A DNA stretch of 64,000 bases from Ashinkailepas kermadecensis (Eukaryota > Arthropoda > Thecostraca > Neolepadidae), in NCBI GenBank assembly GCA_034440615.1, contig JAOTOM010005105.1:1-64000 (forward strand). Direction: 5' to 3'. The notes below the pieces were generated by a model. It worked only from the letters and a program-made list of their open reading frames with translations, did not search any database and was not told where the DNA came from. The position numbers were made by a program, and so were the translations under genes. Below are positions 31,301 to 42,889 of the stretch, one piece after another. Within the stretch, counting starts at the first letter, position 1. Each line of letters opens with the position of its first letter.

Positions 31301-31489
31301 ACGTTCAAACGTCACAACCCCCCCCTCCACCCCCCACCCCCACAGACACACACACAAGGACTGGCACCAGAGGCACGGGTGGGGCGAGGAGCGCCGGCGC
31401 CGCGACCCGACCCTGGGAGCGGCGCGGGATCGACTCTGATCCCAGTGTGCACCAGTGTAAAAGTGACGTGATCCCAGCTGTGTATCGAA
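31301..31489. other. C-rich sequence next to LINE A
   Basis: A run of C-rich low-complexity sequence with CACACACA, then GC-rich sequence. It could be the remains of the LINE 5' untranslated region; no gene is seen. Confidence 0.4.
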
Positions 31490-31930
31490 GGAGGAAATTT
31501 ACCCCTCCCCTGTAAGGTGGTGGCCCAAAAGAATCGCGCCGGGGCTTGGAAAAATCGAGCCGTGGCTCAATGAAATCACGCTGGAAATCAGAAATCGCCC
31601 AGATTGATTTTTGGTGTCCTTGGTCAATTTTAGTATCGCTGCAAAATAACAGGGATGCCAAAAACCTTTTGATATTGGAGAGAACTAAAATCCGATGAAC
31701 TAAACACGATTGTGGTAGGTTGGCCCCTCCCCCCCCCGCCCCCTGCACAGGAATATTGAGTTGTGACTAATGGAAGGCATATTACTTATTATATTAATAT
31801 TAATCATATATTAATATGAATAAAATTGGCCCCTTTTAACAAAAATATTGGTCGAAATGCGGCGACTACAGAAATAATGGAGATACGTGGACACTCTCCA
31901 AATCCCCCACCCACAGACATAAATCCTAGG
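31490..31930 (+). repeat. Right flank of the composite GGGGCCC repeat
   Basis: Units GGCCCAAAAGAATCGCGCC, GGGGCTTGGAAAAATCGAG and TGGCTCAATGAAATCACG at 31510-31590 continue the array that stops at 27795. They are followed by blocks shared with 3706-4044 (CCCCTCCC...GCACAGGA, then GGCCCCTTTT..AAAATATTGGTCGAAAT). LINE A therefore appears to have inserted into one such element. Confidence 0.6.
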
Positions 31931-32104
31931 TACGTCACTGCACTGAAGTAGTAAATGTTCCCATTGATTTCCAGTGAATTTTGTTTTCTGTGGAAGCAAG
32001 AACAATCGTAGCACTACAGCACTGCGTACCGCATCAAAATTCCCGTCAATTATCTTCAAAATGGCACGACATGTCTCGCCAACTATTCGTATTATAAAAA
32101 TAAT

Positions 32105-32240
32105 GCACAAGTCCGTAAAAAAAAAACAAATGGAGCGCCAAACACAGGATCAAACCACAAACCGTTCAGATCTTGGCGTGACGGTCAAACACCTCGGCCA
32201 CCAGCCAATTGAGCCACAGACGCGGCGGCGTGAGTGCGCG
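32105..32240 (-). mobile_element. Second tRNA-related SINE
   Basis: On the minus strand an A box TGGCTCAATTGG (32205-32216) is followed about 60 bases later by a B box GGTTTGATCCT (32146-32156), then by a run of ten T (32117-32126) that could end pol III transcription. Its sequence differs from the SINE at 18.3 kb, so it is either another family or an independently decayed tRNA-derived copy. Confidence 0.55.
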
Positions 32241-33112
32241 ACGTAGGGACCATGTCGACTGGGGAGGGTTATCTAGTTGGATACTGTCCGTTACTAAGCC
32301 AAGTCTGAGTCGTTCAGAGGTCATACTGAAATAAGAATTTAATAACCTTGCGAAAATGTGTGATTCCTCACACGCCATCTGACATTGGCCCCAATATAGT
32401 ACCACCGATGGGTGAACAAAACCGGTTTTCCGATGATTATCGCACGGAACAAGCGGCCTGATTCTGGTCACGTGACCAAAATAGTGCAAGTCATCGGATG
32501 GCTGCACGTTGCTAAGCGATCTTGCGTCAGACACAAAGCCAACATAGGCATTGCTCAAAACCGACCTTACGCGCGTTGGCAGAATCTTCGGAACACAGTG
32601 ACATCACAGCCGCAGGACAGCCTCGATTAGCCGGACGGGCACACGGACACGGTAGAGTGTTTGACGGCACTGCTCAAACTACAGCCGACGTAAATCTGTA
32701 TTTAAAAACTGCATGTCAATGTTGTACAGCGACGGATACCGGGGCCATGGGGCCGTCACAATCTCCACCTCCCTTGAGCTCCCTGGAGCCAGGGTGGCTG
32801 TTGAATACGTTGTGTTTCAACATAGTCAGTGACGAAACACAATACATTTATCACTCCGGAGAGCATTCGGGTGACCGGAGAGTGCCCCTCAGCCGACGTG
32901 AACAGCCCCCGGGCAGTCAGTTTATTGCAGTTACATCATCTGTGTCCACACAAGAGGCTTTTCAGAAACCATGTCACTGAGTTAAGAATTGGTAGGGAAT
33001 CATTAACTACTGCACACACGTCAATGCATCAGTCGTCCGAGAAAAAATCCAGTAGGCACCGTTCCCGCATGTCAATGAGACGCACACTATTTCACATCCA
33101 TTTAACCAATTC
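32241..33112. other. Non-coding stretch, nothing recognised
   Basis: Frames at 32522-32980 (plus) and 32166-32558 (minus) overlap each other and show no known motif. No structured RNA seen. Confidence 0.5.
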
Positions 33113-34674
33113 TCATGTATCCATCTCCTTGCCTTGTTCTTTGAAAAAAAAACTCGAGTGTTCCGCATCAGTTGGTAGTCTATTGTACTCCAAAGTTGGT
33201 AGTCTATTGTACTCCTTTACCCCAAGCAAGAGTCTTCGTTTGCCGGGGTTGGTTTTTGCTCGCGACAATCGCAGATCTACAATCTGTCTGGGGTCGTGCT
33301 CGTGATCAGTGTTGGAAAGCATGGCTCTCAGGTTAAATGGCTGTTCTGTATGCAAAATAGATTTGAAGATGTTCAACTGGTGATAAAGTGCTAGTTCTCC
33401 AGCTATTAAAATTCCAAGTCTTTAAATGTCTAATGATATCTGGTCGTACTTCTTTTTTGCAGTCCGAACACGGCCACAAAAATTATTAGTTTCCGTACAC
33501 GTTGGAGTTGAATTGTGTTACATGTTCCATAAATGGATATGCAATATCGTATTTGGGAGAGTACGAGCGAGTAGATTGTTTTGATGGTGTGACACAGAAC
33601 ACGTGGCACAGAAGCAGAAGCACAGATATGAATCATTGCCATCAACATTCCGGTACATTTGGTTAGTAGCTGGTCTATGTGTGTTTCGTATGTTAGGTGT
33701 TTGTTCATGAATATGCCCAGATTCGTTTTTACTGTTCGTATACTCTCGGTAACCTTGGCAACCCCTACTCTTATGCTAGCAGGTAGCACGTCGCGAAGCA
33801 AGGTCTGTAAGCCCAAGGCAAGGACTTGCTTTTGCTAAGTTAACCTTTACTTTATTTTTGTTGAACCACTCGATCAGCAAGGATAGCTATCTTTATATGA
33901 TCTGAATCATATCCGGCAGCTTCTGCTTTTCCCGCAAATTAAAAGTTTAGTGTCGTCAGCGAACTTAGCTATTGTACAGTTATCTGTGAATAGGCTCATG
34001 TCATCAGATAAAATAGAAAGGTTGAAGCAGCTGAGCGAGCCTTCCTGGTAACACCGGTTGAAATTGGCTGAGTTGTGGATAAAATAAGAATTCCTTCTAT
34101 GGTTGCAACTATGACCTTTTCGGTATGGTCATGAAGACAATTATTGAACCAATGCGAGTCTATGCCGCAAAGTTTCAATTTTCAAGCTGTTGTATGATCC
34201 ATCACGTCAAAACATTTCGACACGTCCAACAATACTAATATAGCAATCTGACCTTCGTCCATCGCTCGGTACACCCTGTCGGTCATAATGGTAGGTATTT
34301 TCGAAGTGGTGACGCCGATATCGGTGCTGTGAGCTATTATGCACGTGATTTCTGACAACAAAGTGGTCGTTAACCTGTTTGTGGACTTAGGCCCTGTGAA
34401 TTTGGTACTAACTAGCAAAAGTGATTGGGGCGCCAGTTCGCCGGATTACCAGCGTCCCCCCCCCCCCTCCCTCCTTCGGTATGGGCGTAATAATTCCACG
34501 CTTCCACTGATTTGGCACAATCCCCCATATAATACTGGCGTTTACAACAGCAAGCATTACATGGCGTATTCCGTAGAAAAACTGCTGCATCATGCGGACA
34601 CTAACGCCATCTATGTCCGTTGAGCGTCGTGGTCTCACGCAGCCGGATGATATATACAATTCTACAATTGTCAC
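33113..34674 (-). pseudogene. LINE B: reverse transcriptase fragment
   Basis: Minus-strand pieces in order are VPNQWKRGIITPIPKEG (34674-34408), LVLLDVSKCFDVMDHTTA (34418-34182), KFADDTKLLICGKS at about 33950 with the catalytic FADD, GIFMNKHLTYETHIDQLLTK and LVLSQIRYCISIYG (33816-33430), and a C-terminal RLSRAKTNPGKRRLLLGVKEYNRLP (33376-33113). Same general group as LINE A but clearly different in sequence. Multiple frame breaks and small gaps; a 24-base tandem duplication interrupts the C-terminal part near 33170-33210. Confidence 0.88.
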
Positions 34675-34944
34675 GAGCTGAAAAGTAATATTGTGGTTGA
34701 AATACGTGGTAGTCGAACAGACAAGCCAAATATCGAATGTGGGACACTGGCGGGCGTGCTAGGCCCCACTTCGACGAAATATTGGTTTAAGATGTCCGGT
34801 GTTAATCTGGTGTTGTTTTGGAGCCTCTTGTATTGCCGATGATCGGCCGCAGCACGTGTCAGATGCGGGCAGGCCCTGCTTCCGTCAGCCTGCGCCGTAA
34901 GTGTTGTCGGCAGTCCCGCCGTCTTGTAGTCGCGGCGCCGGGTC
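34675..34944. other. Non-coding stretch
   Basis: Between the LINE B RT fragment and the GC-rich duplication at 34949; nothing recognised. Confidence 0.5.
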
Positions 34945-34948
34945 GCGT

Positions 34949-35114
34949 CAGCGGCGAGCGCGGCTCTCCGGGCCGCGAGCAGCCCACGGGTGACGTCAGA
35001 GGGGCGGAGTACCGGCTGGTCACAGCCGGGCCAGCGGCGAGCGCGGCTCCCTGGGCCGCGAACAGCCCACGGGTGACGTCAGAAGGACGGAGCACCGGCC
35101 AGTCACAGCCGGAC
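34949..35114. repeat. 83-bp GC-rich tandem duplication with TGACGTCA palindromes
   Basis: CAGCGGCGAGCGCGGCTC starts at 34949 and again at 35032, and the two units are about 90% alike. Each holds one perfect TGACGTCA (34991 and 35074), the consensus CREB/ATF site, in a CpG-rich setting. It could be a promoter-derived sequence or a LINE 5' region; no transcript can be inferred. Confidence 0.9.
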
Positions 35115-36695
35115 ACGCCTAACCCGGCAGTCACTGGGGTATTTGCACTCGTGCCGGTTGCTTTGGGAGGGACTTGTTTTCGCCTTTGCCTCGTTGCAAC
35201 CAATGAACGGATTACGTCGATTCAAACGGCATTCGATAGTCCCATAACTTTAATCGAAATAACATATTTTTACATGGAGGTTACCGGTGAGGTGAGATCA
35301 TGTCAAGAAAAAATCATTCTCGAGAACTCATTTTCTTAACGCAAACCAGGGCATTAAGATAATATAAAATATCAGACGTGGTTGAATACGTGCACTGTGT
35401 ACCTAAAATTGCCAATGTAAACACATTCTGGCCTCGGGTCAAGTAAGGTCACTTGAGGGGAGAAGGTCAAATTCCCATCTTGATTCAGCACACAATGCAA
35501 TTCATTTACTAAAACACATTTTCGCAGGTATCTTCAAAAACTGATATAAATATTCGTATATGCTACGGAATTTCCCACATCATCATAATCTGGCATGACA
35601 CCTATGAGGTCGTAGGTCATGTCGAGTGGTAATATTTGACTGACTCCACGAGTGCACCTTTTTACTGTAAACAAAGCTGAATTTGAAGGAAATGAATAAC
35701 TTCAAAATGACCCAGGATGACCTAGTTGAGATCGCACCGTAATAAAATGACCTCTGGCACACCAACTGCACCTATATTGATCTGTAGGTATATATTCGTA
35801 TCATTGTATCTTATAAGAAGCAACCGTCTCAGACGTTAAAATCAACGCCTGCTAACGACTTTTAACGCCATTATAACATGGCCTAAGACGGCCTTGAGGT
35901 CAGTATTGTTACACAACATACCGCAGGTGTTCATTTAAAAGTACTGAAAGTCTGAATCTGCTGTCTCAATTGGTTTGGCTGCTATGGAAGAAAACCAAAA
36001 TGGAGAGGGACAAAAAGCCGCTCCCCACAGTGACTTGCGGGTTAGTGGGCGCCAGTGTCCAAGAGTGGGATGAATATGTGCAGAAATGCATGCACCTTTA
36101 CGGTTACACACATAAACACTGCCCCAGTTCGCATTACTTAACGTGATGTTAAACATGGCATTGTCGATACCATTCAAACGCCGAGATTACCACGGAATCG
36201 CTACCTGTCCGCACAGCCCCATGATGCTGAATCAGTACGCGCGTGAAACCATGGTGTCCACCACAGTAGGAATACGTCTCTCCACCACGGACGACGGACT
36301 CGCTATGTTGGTGGGTGGCAACAACATCGAGAAGGGAGGCAGCTGGCTGCTATGTGATATTTGAAGGTTGGATACATCCAAGCTGTAGGTGGACAAAGGT
36401 TAACCCAGTTGATATCCTGATGACTGGTCGTCATGTTCAGCTTTTATAATATACGCACTAATATTGCCTAACAATACTAACATTGTGTTGGGATATGAGG
36501 GAAACATACACTGTATCTGTTTTTCCCCAGTCGCTCAGGTCGTCTCGCACCTGGAGCACTGTGTTAGTAGGATGAAGATACGCCAATGCGAATAACACAT
36601 TCCTTTGCTTTTACCTATTTGTACAAATCCCCACAATATTTATAAGTTGGATTCCACAGCTGTGTTCGTGGTGGTGGTCCAGAGTTTTTCAAACT
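35115..36695. other. Non-coding stretch, nothing recognised
   Basis: AT-rich with several TGACCT/AGGTCA words (35440-35900). A 73-codon frame at 36143-36364 lacks known motifs. Confidence 0.5.
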
Positions 36696-37038
36696 GCTAC
36701 ACCTCTCTCGCTAATACTGCCACTCCGCGCCCGTTCGCAAGTCCACTAGTGGCAGAGCCATCAACTCTGTGTAAATTATGGCCGTGAAGCTGAAGCAGAC
36801 GTGTGGGTACAGTCGGCGATAGCCGCGTTTCACTAAGGGCTAGCATATCGAGTTGATATACGCTTGCCATATCATGGCGTAGATCTGGTAGTTGGGGTTC
36901 CAGTGACTGGATGTTGAGTCGTCCGATCAGAAGCTCTTCCGGTCGTGCGGCGAGTGGTGTGCCACTTGATTCCACCTCTACTTCCTCGGGCACGTGACCC
37001 CCTGCCGCGACTTGTGGCTCTACGGAGGCCGTTATCAC
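36696..37038 (-). pseudogene. LINE endonuclease fragment
   Basis: The 113-codon frame contains IGRLNIQSLEPQLPDLRHDM, LDMLALSETRLSP and GRGVAVLAREV, the N-terminal half of a LINE endonuclease (N, ET and GGVAVL motifs). It ends abruptly at 36696. It is in the same orientation as LINE B and could be its 5' part separated by a 2 kb insertion, or an independent fragment. Confidence 0.85.
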
Positions 37039-37074
37039 TGCTGCTGTATCAGTTTCTTTAGATCGTGATGCTTC

Positions 37075-37470
37075 GTTCGTTACTGTTCAGTAATAAATTA
37101 TTCGTGAAATTGGGTGGAATATACCACTTTCTGAGCACTGAAAAGACATCCTTTCGAAGGAAGCATCGGCATCGTGTTTCTTGATGTGTGCTTATGAGGT
37201 CTCCGTGATTCATTTCTAAAAGTATTTCGTCTGCAAGTATCATGCTTATGTTCAACATTACGAATTGTGATGCGCAAGCATCTCTAAACACAATTCCGAA
37301 TACAGAGATTATCTATGATGTGGTCTGCTAAACAATAAAATGTATGATGTGGTCTACAAAAGTTTCAAGAAATGAAACGATATTTTAATTGGCATACTTC
37401 CATGGCACATTTCGACATCCTACTATACCCGTTTCAACATCTCACACCTAACGAAAAACCATTATTTTAA
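37075..37470. repeat. Dispersed repeat R2, copy 2
   Basis: Same block order as 9990-10480, with the longest match around CATCTCACACCTAACGA at 37439-37455. Same orientation. No coding region. Confidence 0.65.
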
Positions 37471-37723
37471 CACTTACTGTTTCCAGGTAGTTTTGTGCAA
37501 GTACACTGAACAACCCTTCCTATTGGTTCCTATTTGTATTGGCTATATTTCCCGTCTCCCATTGAATTCTTAATCGTATAAATTAGATGATCCCGTGAGA
37601 TGCTTTGCACGTGCGCCCTGAAAAAAAAGTGTTAACTCCAGAAAGAAGCAGCTGATGCACGGGTCGCAGGCCGGGCAACGGCTATTAAAATACTGGGCCT
37701 GACTGGGAACGTGAGTCCCTGCT

Positions 37724-39309
37724 CACTGGCGGATCCAGGGGAGGGGGACATTCCGGCCATGCCCCCCCCAAGCGCTTCAAAGGGGGGCCATAGTGTCTTT
37801 TGCCCCCCCCCCCAACCAATAAAAGTAAACTAAATTAAAATGCAGTAGCCTTTGCTGAGTTAAAAAAAAGAATAGCTTTCCAGGTGAAATAATCTCCAAT
37901 TTTAAGGGTATTTTGTTATGATTGTTTGGAAGCCCAATATGGTAGCATAGTAGATTCTGACACATCGAGGAGGGGGGTGCGCTCCAGCATTGTAGTCCAA
38001 TAAAAAATGGAGACGCTTGAGCCGACCGATCAGCGTTTGACGACCTCCATCGGTCGTGACAATGGTAAACAAACACATTTTGTCTTTAGTGCGGCGAAAC
38101 CGGTGACATTCACACAAATACCAAATTTGTTTCCCTGTCAGCGGTGACATTGTGATAAAGTAGTATTAAAGATCAAGATTAAAGTAGCAAGAATGTCTTT
38201 GTAGAAAATTAGCACGAAAAAATGGAATAACATATGAATAATAGCTTCCACAAGTTTTTCCCTACAGCCTTTACTATTGCCACGATCGGCGGAGGTCGTC
38301 AAACGCTGATTGGTCGGCTCAAGTTTATAGAGTTGATGGTCCTCTCAAGCGTCTCCCTTTTTGGGAAGCGGAGCGTTCTACCTGCTGTTCTATAGCCTTG
38401 CATCGAGGGTTCTATGTTGTTGAATTTCTGCTTACAGCAAGAGATGACGAAATCAGCAGTTTCATTATTCCTTCGTCAGATAGGTTCATGAAGTTTGTTT
38501 AGCCAGTAACGGGCAAGCGGACCCAGTGAGCCAGATTTCGAAAGCGGAATTTGAACAGGATGTTTTGTGCGAGTGACCAGTTGAGCCCAGTTGAGCAGCA
38601 TGTTTCGTATGTTGGTGTTGGGGTTACGAAGATGAAGAGACAGGCTACATTCACTAGCGGATCCAGGGAGGGGCCATTCCGGCCATGGCTCCCCCGAAGC
38701 GCTTAAAAGGGGGGCCCATAGTGTCTTTTGCCCCCCCCCCGAAACCAACAGAAGTAAACTGAATGAAAATGCAGTAACCTTTGCCGAGGTTAAAAAATAT
38801 CGTCTGGATGAAAGAATCTCCAATTTTAAATGTATTTTTTATAATTGTTTGGAAGCCAATATGGTAGCATAGTACATTCTGACACACATCGAGGGTTCTA
38901 TGCTGCTCAAGTTCTGCTTACAGCAAGAGTTGACAAAATCGGATCTGCCAGTGTGTACACGTGCACGAACGTTGACGTGGTACAAGACGTTGAACGTGAA
39001 CGTGAACGTTTTCGTAAACAAGAACAAAAATCCCGTAACTTAGAAGCGGTGGAGGTAGGCTGGGGCCCCTACACAGGAAATTATGTTGTCATAAATTATT
39101 ATTGTAAAAAATGGGTCCATTTGACAAATGGTGGCAGAAATCCGATGCTTTTAACCAAAAATAGTGGGAGAATGGGCACCCTCCAAATCCCTTCGACCAC
39201 TCCTCTGATGCAATTCCTAAGTACGCCACTGGGGGGAGGGGGAGGGGGGCTGACGCCGAAAACCGAAAGTTGCCCCCCCCCCCAAACCGGTGGGCTAGAT
39301 CCGCCAGTG
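37724..39309 (+). mobile_element. hAT-like non-autonomous DNA element with 8-bp target duplication, rearranged
   Basis: The element starts CACTGGCGGATCCAGG at 37724 and ends with the inverse GATCCGCCAGTG at 39309. It is flanked by an exact 8-bp direct repeat TCCCTGCT (37716-37723 and 39310-39317). An 8-bp duplication with short terminal inverted repeats fits the hAT superfamily. Inside, the left half occurs twice: once from 37724 and again from 38652 (CACTAGCGGATCCAGG). The first copy is interrupted at about 37970-38395 by another element with its own inverted ends. No transposase frame is present. Confidence 0.75.
38009..38357. mobile_element. Small inverted-repeat element nested in the hAT-like element
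   Basis: GAGCCGACCGATCAGCGTTT followed by GACGACCTCC (38019-38048) is nearly the reverse complement of 38291-38320. The outer GGAGACGCTTGAG near 38010 matches CTCAAGCGTCTCC near 38345. It lies exactly where the first half-copy of the host element is interrupted, so it is probably a MITE insertion. Confidence 0.65.
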
Positions 39310-40138
39310 TCCCTGCTTGAGCGTCATAGCAAATGAGCACAACAGCGTCTCTGGTGGGAGTATTGTATGGGAATCGATCAGTCTCATGGACGGTCGAATT
39401 TGTCCAATTCCTTGGGAGAACTCGTCGCGGAGTGTGTTGAAAAAGGCCACAACAAATATGGCTGCTGTTTTGCTGGGGAAAGTAAGTTAAGTACTTCGCG
39501 TTTAAATTTCGCTACGAAGAGAGACAAGACAAGTTGAAATTTGTATATTCACTCATGAAACAATATGTTATACAATATGTATCAAATATATGTATCAAAA
39601 ATCGGTGCCATTCATTTTGATCATACTCTGAACTTCTCAGCTCGATAACACCACTGCTACACCTCAGACCCTCCAGCCTCTAAGTTTTCGTGATCGAAGA
39701 CAGGCCGTCAGAGCGTCGTTACGGGTGAAGACCGCCGCACGGTGGCAGTAATCTCGCCCGTACTGCTCCGCCCCTACTGCCGCGCGACTGATCTTGGTCC
39801 AGTGATGCAGGTGTAACCTCGGGTGTAATTAAATGCTCGGTTTTTAGTTCCAAAAGCGGATGTAGCCTCCACGTGCAGACCCTTCCACTGTTCTCCGTAG
39901 TTGGCATCACGGCACAGAGCGGTCGTCTGTTGCTAAGGCCATCAGTTACTGTTGTGCTGTGAGTTAGTAGTAATCAGGGCGGTTCTCCTGCCAGCATATC
40001 TGTGGGGTGCAGACATTTTGCGCTCACAAGATGATTGGGACATACTCGATGTTCGGCACAAGATTAGCAACCAAGATTGGCGACCGTATCCCTTACTAAT
40101 GGTAAGGGATAAGCTGGTCAGAGAGCATAGGAAGTTCG

Positions 40139-40312
40139 TATGGGCGGTGTCCAAAGACAGGACAGCCGGATATCATCAAAGCTTGGAACGCAAAACAAGC
40201 CGAGCTGCGTACCAAGAAACAAGTCGCAAATGCTGCGCTGGACAAACTACGGATCAATTATTTGGAACATCTTAGACGTCAGGAGGTTCATTCACCAGTG
40301 CAAGTGAAATAA
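40139..40312 (+). CDS. Coding-like short frame in palindrome arm (unrecognised)
   Basis: A frame ending at TAA 40310-40312 encodes YGRCPKTGQPDIIKAW and then QAELRTKKQVANAALDKLRI and NYLEHLRRQEVHSPVQVK. The lysine/leucine/alanine-rich part would form an amphipathic helix, unlike most random frames here. It lacks its own start and is preceded by a stop just upstream, so it would be a terminal exon or a gene remnant. The same frame is present in the other arm at 43557-43730 (minus). I do not recognise the family. Confidence 0.3.
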   Translation, partial: YGRCPKTGQPDIIKAWNAKQAELRTKKQVANAALDKLRINYLEHLRRQEVHSPVQVK

Positions 40313-40980
40313 TGCGTTTTTAGCGTCAAATGCACCAGAAAAGGACAAACAGAAACCACAGTTTGTGGAGATGCGTTACGCTCGTGATACCTATCGTCTC
40401 TCCCGAAAAAAAATCATGATATTTTTTACTGAAAAGCCAATATCAAGATCTTTCATCGTCAGCATATGCGATAAATATGTTTGTATACCTTACAACGATG
40501 ACATAATATATTTATTCGTTTCCGTGACTTTGAGAGCTCGCTGTCGTATTGCTTGTAATGAATGCACGAGTGATTGTGATGCACAGATGTGTCTTAATAG
40601 GTCTGACAAACCATGCAACAGCAGTTGTTTTGACATGGCCTGACCACTTCAGTGCGGCGCGTTGCTCCCCGCCCACTTCCACACACCGAGTCGCTACGGT
40701 CGATAATTCCGAGCGGTAAGCCGGTGCCGTCCGGTCGCGCCAGCCCGTATCGACGACCCGCCGGTCGGAGCGTAAACAACTAACCTTCAGAGGTGGTGCC
40801 AAAGGGGTAGCATTTTCTCAATCGAGCTCAAATTGTCACAGCATGCTTATATTGAATGACCCCATCTTCTGAGTCTATCTTCATTATATGTTGGGTAGTA
40901 ATGTCCCTCCCTAATGAGACTGTGGTGAAACAATGAACAACTATGTATTGCCTGGTCGGCAATTGTTCGAGAGTTGGTAG

Positions 40981-41418
40981 GACTAATGGACTGTTCACAC
41001 CTAGCGTAATCTCGACGCAAAAAAGCCAGCGTAATGACAGACTAGGCGTAATCCCGACGCACTGGGCGTAATATCGACGCGTCGACAGACCAGTGAATAT
41101 CAGCAAATATAGCAGATATAGCAAATATAGCAGCAAATATATAATCGAAGATGAGCAAATATGGCGACCACAGATTATCCCGAGCAGTCTGTCGACCTTG
41201 CGTCAAGGCCGCTGGTGCGCCGAGCGGAAAAAGTGGAAAAATCCAACTTTGTCCGCTCGGAAATCGCCAGCGTTTTGTAGGACTCGGCAGACAGCTGACG
41301 CAAGGCCGACGCAATGGCAGAATCGGCACTCATTGGGCCCCATGCTAACTGTCCGCTAGCTTTGCGTCGATTCCGACAGTGCGTCGAGATTACGCTAGGT
41401 GTGAACAGTCCTTTAGTC
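40981..41418. mobile_element. Nested MITE in left palindrome arm
   Basis: 438 bases bounded by inverted repeats of about 38 bases, starting GACTAATGGACTGTTCACAC and ending with the matching inverse GTGTGAACAGTCCTTTAGTC; the shared core includes CTAGCGTAATCTCGACGC. The middle is ATAGCAAATATAGCAG-type sequence. No transposase. A second copy is at 42451-42889. Confidence 0.85.
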
Positions 41419-41567
41419 TTCCAGTCTGGTCTCTGCTGGGAAATCCGAGCACTCATCTTGACGCAAGCAGGTTCTTCACTGACTTCACTGACTACTGACT
41501 TCACTACCACCTTTCACCGGCCTGCGAAGCACTAGCGATGTTCCTTGACTTTTGGCGACCAAGATTG

Positions 41568-42315
41568 ACACCTACATTACATTTTACATTTTTGAATAAC
41601 ATTTTGTAAATACATTTTGAAATAACAACAATATGTTATTTCATGTATAGGTCAACAAAACTAGACAACTTTACAACATGAACACATTCGACTGTCCATG
41701 AAGCGGAACGAAGTCGCATGCATCATAGAATACCGGCTTAATGCGAGCAGAAAATCTGAAACGTCCACGCATGCGTGGGATCCATAACATATACTACAAA
41801 TACCAATTGAGTCGATAGAATTACGGGTGAAAGGGAACTCAGGGTTCGTCCCCAAACCTCCCTGGTTGCTACTCACGATTTGTTGGCCTGATGCGCCGCT
41901 GACACGGAGAAGCTGGCGAAGCGCGGCACCAGGGAAACAGTGCGCGACGCTCTCAGCGTAAGAGCCATCGCGAAAGCTCAGCACCGTCTGTCTATCTGCA
42001 GTCGTTGGCAGCCGTGTTCGCCAGCCGCTCGACCGCTTCTGCAGCCCCGCCTCGCCGCCGCCCAACCGCACCACAAGCCATCGACGATCTGCACTTCTGC
42101 AGTCGGCTGGCGGGCGGCCGTGTAACCTTGGGCGTCATGGCGTCACGTGCCTGCGGCGCGGCGCCCGGCCAACATGCAACGTGCACGGGTCGCGCCGGCT
42201 GTGCGGGGAGCGACTCATTCGTCTCGCCATCCCGTGTCGTCTGGGATGAGTGACTCGGCACGGTCTCACTAGATGGTGGGCCTACGGCAGCCAGCGAGAA
42301 TAAGTGATACGTCGC
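41568..42315. other. Unique centre of the palindrome
   Basis: 748 bases not repeated in the arms. The left third is AT-rich and the right half GC-rich (42000-42200). Overlapping frames on both strands (41661-42074 minus, 42005-42253 plus) show no known motif and I do not call a gene. Confidence 0.6.
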
Positions 42316-42450
42316 CAATCTTGGTCGCCAAAAGTCAAGGAACATCGCTAGTGCTTCGCAGGCCGGTGAAAGGTGGTAGTGAAGTCAGTAGAAAGAACCT
42401 GCTTGCGTCAAGATGAGTGCTCGAATTTCCCAGCAGAGACCAGACTGGAA

Positions 42451-42889
42451 GACTAAAGGACTGTTCACACCTAGCGTAATCTCGACGCACTGTCGGAATC
42501 GACGCAAAGCTAGCGGACAGTTAGCATGGGGCCCAATGAGTGCCGATTCTGCCATTGCGCCGGCCTTGCGTCAGCTGTCTGCCGAGTCCTACAAAACGCT
42601 GGCGATTTCCGAGCGGACAAAGTTGGATTTTTTCCACTTTTTCCGCTCGGCGCACCAGCGGCCTTGACGCAAGGTCGACAGACTGCTCGGGATAATCTGT
42701 GGTCGCCATATTTGCTCATCTTCGATTATATATTTGCTGCTATATTTGCTATATCTGCTATATTTGCTGATATTCACTGGTCTGTCGACGCGTCGATATT
42801 ACGCCCAGTGCGTCGGGATTACGCCTAGTCTGTCATTACGCTGGCTTTTTTGCGTCGAGATTACGCTAGGTGTGAACAGTCCATTAGTC
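42451..42889. mobile_element. Nested MITE in right palindrome arm
   Basis: Mirror copy of 40981-41418 with the same inverted ends at the same position in the arm, so it was present before the arms were duplicated or has been homogenised since. Confidence 0.85.

Larger units (their letters stand above)
39597..41567 (+). repeat. Left arm of 4.67 kb palindrome
   Basis: 1971 bases that are the reverse complement of 42316-44267 with few differences. Long frames in the two arms are identical or differ by one residue. The outer boundary is AAAATCGGTGCC and the inner boundary GGCGACCAAGATTG. No target-site duplication is visible outside the palindrome. The arm contains a complete 438-base nested element (40981-41418) and a coding-like short frame (40139-40312). 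Confidence 0.95.
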
